From: Anaerocolumna aminovalerica
Lineage (GTDB): Bacteria; Bacillota; Clostridia; Lachnospirales; Lachnospiraceae
Direction of reading: 5' to 3'
DNA: 64,000 bases
NCBI RefSeq assembly: GCF_900115365.1
Contig: NZ_FOWD01000013.1
Span: 1-64,000 of the forward strand
Part shown: positions 60,681 to 64,000 of the stretch, piece by piece
Numbering within the stretch: the first letter of the stretch is position 1
Layout of the letters: each line of letters begins with the position of its first letter
Translations under genes and position numbers: made by a program
Notes under the pieces: generated by a model
What the model was told of the DNA's origin: nothing
What the model saw: the letters and a program-made list of their open reading frames with translations, nothing else
Databases searched by the model: none

Positions 60681-62192
60681 TTAAGCAAATAACTTATACC
60701 CATCCTTGCCACCCTCTTTTACATCATATAGGGCATGATCTGCCCGCTCAAATAATTCCTCATAATTTTGTCCGTCCTTTGGATACGTTGATATTCCGAT
60801 ACTTCCAGAAAGTGAAATATCAAATCCATTATCATGATAAACTGTTTGTAACGCTTTATGTAAAATATCTGCTTTTGAAAAAATCATTTCCTCGTCGGTG
60901 GTATCTCCAATAAAAACAACAAATTCATCACCGCCAATTCGGCCTATAATTTCATCGGATGAAAAAATTAATTTTACTTGATTAATTGCAAAGGATAATA
61001 CTTTATCACCTCTTTGATGCCCATATTGGTCATTAATATTCTTAAAGTCGTCAATATCAACAACCATAAAGGTATGCTGCTGCTCTTTATTCTTCTCAAT
61101 ATATTCATTAATTAAGTCCTCCACCACATTTCTGTTGTATACACCTGTAAGTGGATCTCTTTTAGCTTTATATTCAAGAACTTCAAAATCTTTTTTATAC
61201 AAATCAATGTTAACTAATTTACCGATTACTTTAATTGGCTGCATTTTTTCATCATAAATAGTTTTCCCGCAAAGATGACACCAAACATAGTTATTATTTT
61301 TATCAAGCAATCGAAATTCAGCTTCAATCAGCGCTTTTCCACTGCCCAGAGACTTACAGTATTCTATAAATAAGCCAATATCCTCCGGATGGATAATCTT
61401 CTCGAAAAATTCATATTGACCCGTAAAGTCAGGAATACTTGGATCCATATTATATAAATCTCTATAACGCTCTGCATATTTCATGTAATCCTTTTTGATA
61501 TCATATTCAAATAGAATATCGTTGGAGATTTCGGTAGCCACACGATAGCGCTGTTCTTCCACTAATAACCGCTCATGCATTTGCCTTGATTCCGTAACAT
61601 CAACTAGAACTGCGGAAATAGTATGCCCGTCTTTTCCTTCTGAGTAATTACCGTTAAATAATATCCACCTTATCTCCTGACTTTTCGTCCGAATTCTGAA
61701 TTCCTTTTGAATATAATCACCGATCCGAAACCCGTGTATAGGGAATTGAAACTTTTCTATATCTTCCTCATAAATAAATTTTAAAATACTGTTATTGTTT
61801 TTTTCTACTTCTTCTTTGCTGTAACCAATAATATCGTAAAATCCGTCACTGGCATAAGTGATTCCGTAATTCTTTTCCAGCAAAAAGTTAACCACTCCGG
61901 CATGAATGCTGTTGGTTATGTGTTTTAGTTCTAATGTGGCTACCAGTACTTTTTTATCGTTCACAGCTCTTATGTACTGACCAATAATCATAGAAATAAT
62001 AAATATTATAATAAAAGCCACAGCAAACCCGAGAAAATGAGCTGTTTTTACATAGTCTTCATTTTCTGAAATCACTCCCATTGAAACTTCTAAAATAGAA
62101 AATGTTAAAATCGGAATAGAACTTAATAAAATTACAACTAAAATCATTTTTGGATTGAATCGATTTTGCATATCTTGATTTCCCTTTACCAT
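60681..62192 (-). CDS. Membrane diguanylate cyclase with two PAS domains
   Basis: Makes cyclic di-GMP. From ATG 62192 (GAGGG seven bases upstream) 503 residues: two spans near the N-terminus (MILVVILLSSIPILTFSIL; FAVAFIIIFIISMIIGQYI), two PAS domains (about 95-215 and 220-335; the second with a PAC-like FRLLDKNNNYVWCHLCG), then a GGDEF domain (about 335-503) with the intact motif IGRIGGDEFVVFIG and FKNINDQYGHQRGD. No EAL domain and no clear inhibitory RxxD just before the motif. It is monocistronic, and the signal it senses is unknown. Confidence 0.92.
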   Translation of the reverse strand: MVKGNQDMQNRFNPKMILVVILLSSIPILTFSILEVSMGVISENEDYVKTAHFLGFAVAFIIIFIISMIIGQYIRAVNDKKVLVATLELKHITNSIHAGVVNFLLEKNYGITYASDGFYDIIGYSKEEVEKNNNSILKFIYEEDIEKFQFPIHGFRIGDYIQKEFRIRTKSQEIRWILFNGNYSEGKDGHTISAVLVDVTESRQMHERLLVEEQRYRVATEISNDILFEYDIKKDYMKYAERYRDLYNMDPSIPDFTGQYEFFEKIIHPEDIGLFIEYCKSLGSGKALIEAEFRLLDKNNNYVWCHLCGKTIYDEKMQPIKVIGKLVNIDLYKKDFEVLEYKAKRDPLTGVYNRNVVEDLINEYIEKNKEQQHTFMVVDIDDFKNINDQYGHQRGDKVLSFAINQVKLIFSSDEIIGRIGGDEFVVFIGDTTDEEMIFSKADILHKALQTVYHDNGFDISLSGSIGISTYPKDGQNYEELFERADHALYDVKEGGKDGYKLFA

Positions 62193-62243
62193 AACTGTAC
62201 CCTCATTGAATTTTATAAATCTTTCTATAATAAAAAAGACCAT

Positions 62244-62633
62244 CGCAAAATAAACAGTCTGTCTTTTGTAAGCATCTAGCCTCTAAAAACACTAATTTTT
62301 ATTTTGCAATAGCCTCAAAATGGATACGGCTTAAATTGCAGCATTTACCTATATAAGTTTAGTTTATGTTTAGTAAATTAATATATTTAGTTATAAATCC
62401 TTCGCTACCCTCATATAGGGCTATTGTACTATATTAGCAAGCATATGGCAACATTATTTCTAAAAAAATCTAAACTTTGTAAAGTGAAGATATTATTAAA
62501 AAGAATCTTGTTTTGACACTTTTCTAATCCCTATCATTCTATACATAAATTACATTATACTATTATACTATATACTCATATAAATTTCTACCAATAATTA
62601 ACTTAAAAATTCATTAATTACATATTCTATCCC
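62244..62633. other. 390-bp region between aspS and the diguanylate cyclase gene
   Basis: It holds a hairpin element at 62245-62314 related to those beside ftsZ. The rest is very AT-rich, including the promoter area of the cyclase gene (minus strand). I could not assign a promoter or any coding sequence. Confidence 0.7.
62245..62314. repeat. Hairpin element, distant copy 3 (GCAAAATAAA...TTTATTTTGC)
   Basis: A 10-bp perfect stem (62245-62254 and 62298-62307) followed by AATAGCCTCAA. The end TTTTGCAATAGCCTCAA matches the ends of the ftsZ-side elements (TTTTGCAACAGCCTTAA and TTTTGTAACAGCCTCAA). The interior (TTTTGTAAGCATCTAGCCTCTA) is weakly related. Confidence 0.6.
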
Positions 62634-63959
62634 TTATGGTGTAACTCTATGAATATCTCTGGGAAACAAGGTTGCCAGTCTAACATTATCCTGATTCAAC
62701 AATTTGATTGTAAACCTTTCTAAACCTAAGCCCAAACCTCCATGTGGCGGCATTCCATACTTATGCATCATTAGGTAACTTTCAAAGAGCTCTACTGTCA
62801 TTTGGCGTTTTTTCATTTTCTCTACCTGTTCATTGTAATCATGAATTCTTTGTCCTCCCGTGGTTATTTCAAGTCCTCTGAATAACAGGTCAAAACTAAG
62901 TGTTTCCTCCTGATTATTCCTATCCTCCTTAGCATAAAAAGGTCTCTTTTTACTTGGATAATGGGTGACAAAAACAAAATGTGAACCAGTATTTTTCTCA
63001 ATTATCTTACTAAGGAGTTTTTCTTCTTCCGGCTCAAAATCATCAAAGTCTTTTATCTCTCTCTTATATTCCTTAGAAATTAATTCTTTTGCTTCCTTAA
63101 ATTTTATAGAAGGTATTTCAGCAACATCCGGAAGGGCTACCTTTAACAATTCCAATTCATAAGAGTAGGTCTCCTGTAAATAGTCCATTATAAATTGGAG
63201 CATCTTTGTCTCCATTTCCATGATATCTTCAAAACTTTCAATATACCCCATCTCAAAATCCACGCTGGTATATTCATTTAAGTGTCTGGAAGTATCATGT
63301 TTTTCTGCCCTGAAAACCGGTGCAATCTCAAAAACCCTTTCAAATACTCCAACCATCATTTGCTTATAAAACTGTGGGCTTTGGGCAAGATAAGCTTCTT
63401 TGCCAAAGTAATCTAATTTGAAAATATTAGCGCCCCCTTCTGCTCCTGCATATACAATTTTAGGTGTATGGATTTCAGTAAACTTCTGACCTAGCAAAAA
63501 TGTACGAAAGCCATTACATATTCCTTCTTGCAGCTTAAAAATTGCTCTCTCTTTTTCATTTCTTAATGTGATGGGACGGAAATCCAATAAGTTTTCCATT
63601 GAGGTATCCACTATTTTATTATTTATAACAATGGGCAGTTCCTCTTGTGGCATTGATAACACTTTGGCTTCAAGTATTCTTAGTTCCCAGCCTGTTTTTG
63701 ATCTTTCCTCTTTTACTACATTAGCTGTAACATATACACTGCTTTCTTCCTTTAACAAATTCAAGTCAAACTGGGAGAATTCCTCATTATAAACACACTG
63801 TACAATTTTACGTTTTGTACGCAGTAAAACAAAGGCAAAACCACTCATTTTTCTTATTTTATAAATACTCCCATGTATTTTAATCTTCTGCCCGATATAA
63901 TTCTCTATTTCTTCCGCTTCGATGGTTTTATTTACTATATTTCCTTGTAACATCTTCAT
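62634..63959 (-). CDS. aspS: Aspartyl-tRNA synthetase, archaeal/eukaryotic-type (AspS2-like)
   Basis: Class II synthetase of 441 residues with an N-terminal OB-fold anticodon domain (about 20-110: GSIYKIRKMSGFAFVLLR) and a catalytic domain. Motif 2 is in FEIAPVFRAEKHDTSRHLNEY and motif 3 is GLGLGLERFTIKLL; a final PRDIHRVTP ends the protein. It lacks the GAD insertion of bacterial AspRS and is much shorter (bacterial about 590 residues), so it belongs to the archaeal type found in some Clostridia, which may be non-discriminating and also charge tRNA-Asn for GatCAB. No T-box is visible in the 40 bases upstream. Confidence 0.9.
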   Translation of the reverse strand: MKMLQGNIVNKTIEAEEIENYIGQKIKIHGSIYKIRKMSGFAFVLLRTKRKIVQCVYNEEFSQFDLNLLKEESSVYVTANVVKEERSKTGWELRILEAKVLSMPQEELPIVINNKIVDTSMENLLDFRPITLRNEKERAIFKLQEGICNGFRTFLLGQKFTEIHTPKIVYAGAEGGANIFKLDYFGKEAYLAQSPQFYKQMMVGVFERVFEIAPVFRAEKHDTSRHLNEYTSVDFEMGYIESFEDIMEMETKMLQFIMDYLQETYSYELELLKVALPDVAEIPSIKFKEAKELISKEYKREIKDFDDFEPEEEKLLSKIIEKNTGSHFVFVTHYPSKKRPFYAKEDRNNQEETLSFDLLFRGLEITTGGQRIHDYNEQVEKMKKRQMTVELFESYLMMHKYGMPPHGGLGLGLERFTIKLLNQDNVRLATLFPRDIHRVTP

Positions 63960-64000
63960 ATTTACACCCTTTACATATCACATCCGCTTTACACATGTGA

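Noticed and set aside
63960-64000. T-box leader for the aspartyl-tRNA synthetase
   Set aside because: Only 40 bases of upstream sequence are in the window, not enough for a T-box; nothing can be claimed.

Overview
The window is a low-GC, densely coded chromosomal segment from an anaerobic, endospore-forming Firmicute of class Clostridia. The gene set and order (comM-dprA-topA-codY; mraZ...ftsQ-ftsZ-spoIIGA-sigE-sigG; yicC-remA-rpoZ; priA-def-fmt-yugP-rsmB-rlmN-prpC-prkC-rsgA-rpe-thiN; iscR-iscS-iscU-mnmA) fit best with the Lachnospiraceae. That family placement is inference. Sporulation is supported by sigE, sigG, spoIIGA, spoVD, a ylmC/ymxH gene and a spoVB-like flippase gene. Nearly all genes lie on the minus strand. 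I saw no tRNA, rRNA, CRISPR array or prophage.

Layout. 0-0.35 kb: right end of an ISL3-family insertion sequence. 0.4-6.2 kb: codY, topA, dprA and comM. 6.4-8.3 kb: a four-gene operon of an ECF-type sigma factor, a likely anti-sigma factor and two small membrane proteins; the sigma gene has no ATG, GTG or TTG at its expected start. 8.6-10.6 kb: an SPL-like radical SAM gene, nrdR and a ylmC-like gene. 10.6-13.3 kb: sigG, sigE, spoIIGA. 13.9-27.4 kb: the division and cell-wall cluster from mraZ down to ftsQ and ftsZ, without murG or ftsA. 27.7-32.3 kb: lgt, ychF, thiN, rpe, rsgA. 32.3-42.4 kb: Ser/Thr kinase and phosphatase, rlmN, rsmB, yugP, fmt, def, priA. 42.4-49 kb: murF, murE, two signal peptidases, rpoZ, remA, yicC. 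49.5-53.1 kb: rqcH and a small accessory islet with a secreted PPC-like protein, RNA hairpins and a dead transposase fragment. 53.1-56.4 kb: mnmA, iscU, iscS and an Rrf2 regulator. 56.6-64 kb: thioesterase, peroxiredoxin, asparaginase, spoVB-like flippase, diguanylate cyclase and an archaeal-type aspartyl-tRNA synthetase.

How the genes work together. Lipid I/II precursor synthesis (murA, murD, murE, murF, mraY), septal synthesis (ftsW/spoVE, two class B PBPs, ftsL, ftsQ, ftsZ) and sensing of the cell wall by a PASTA kinase with its phosphatase are all close together. The sporulation sigma genes sit just downstream of ftsZ. A translation and maturation group (fmt, def, rlmN, rsmB, rsgA, rqcH) and an Fe-S/tRNA-thiolation group (iscRSU, mnmA) make up most of the rest.

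The most interesting parts are non-coding: a five-repeat, 10-bp-periodic MraZ box array; a decayed tandem copy of the ftsZ 3' end; a near-identical hairpin plus ribosome-site leader in front of ftsW and murE; a leader before the spoVB-like gene that can fold two mutually exclusive ways, one hiding the ribosome site; a 24-bp stem whose only deviations become G-U pairs in minus-strand RNA; and several dispersed hairpin families. No complete unknown multi-gene system is evident. The best candidates for new biology are the 51.3-53.1 kb islet and the AUC-start sigma operon.
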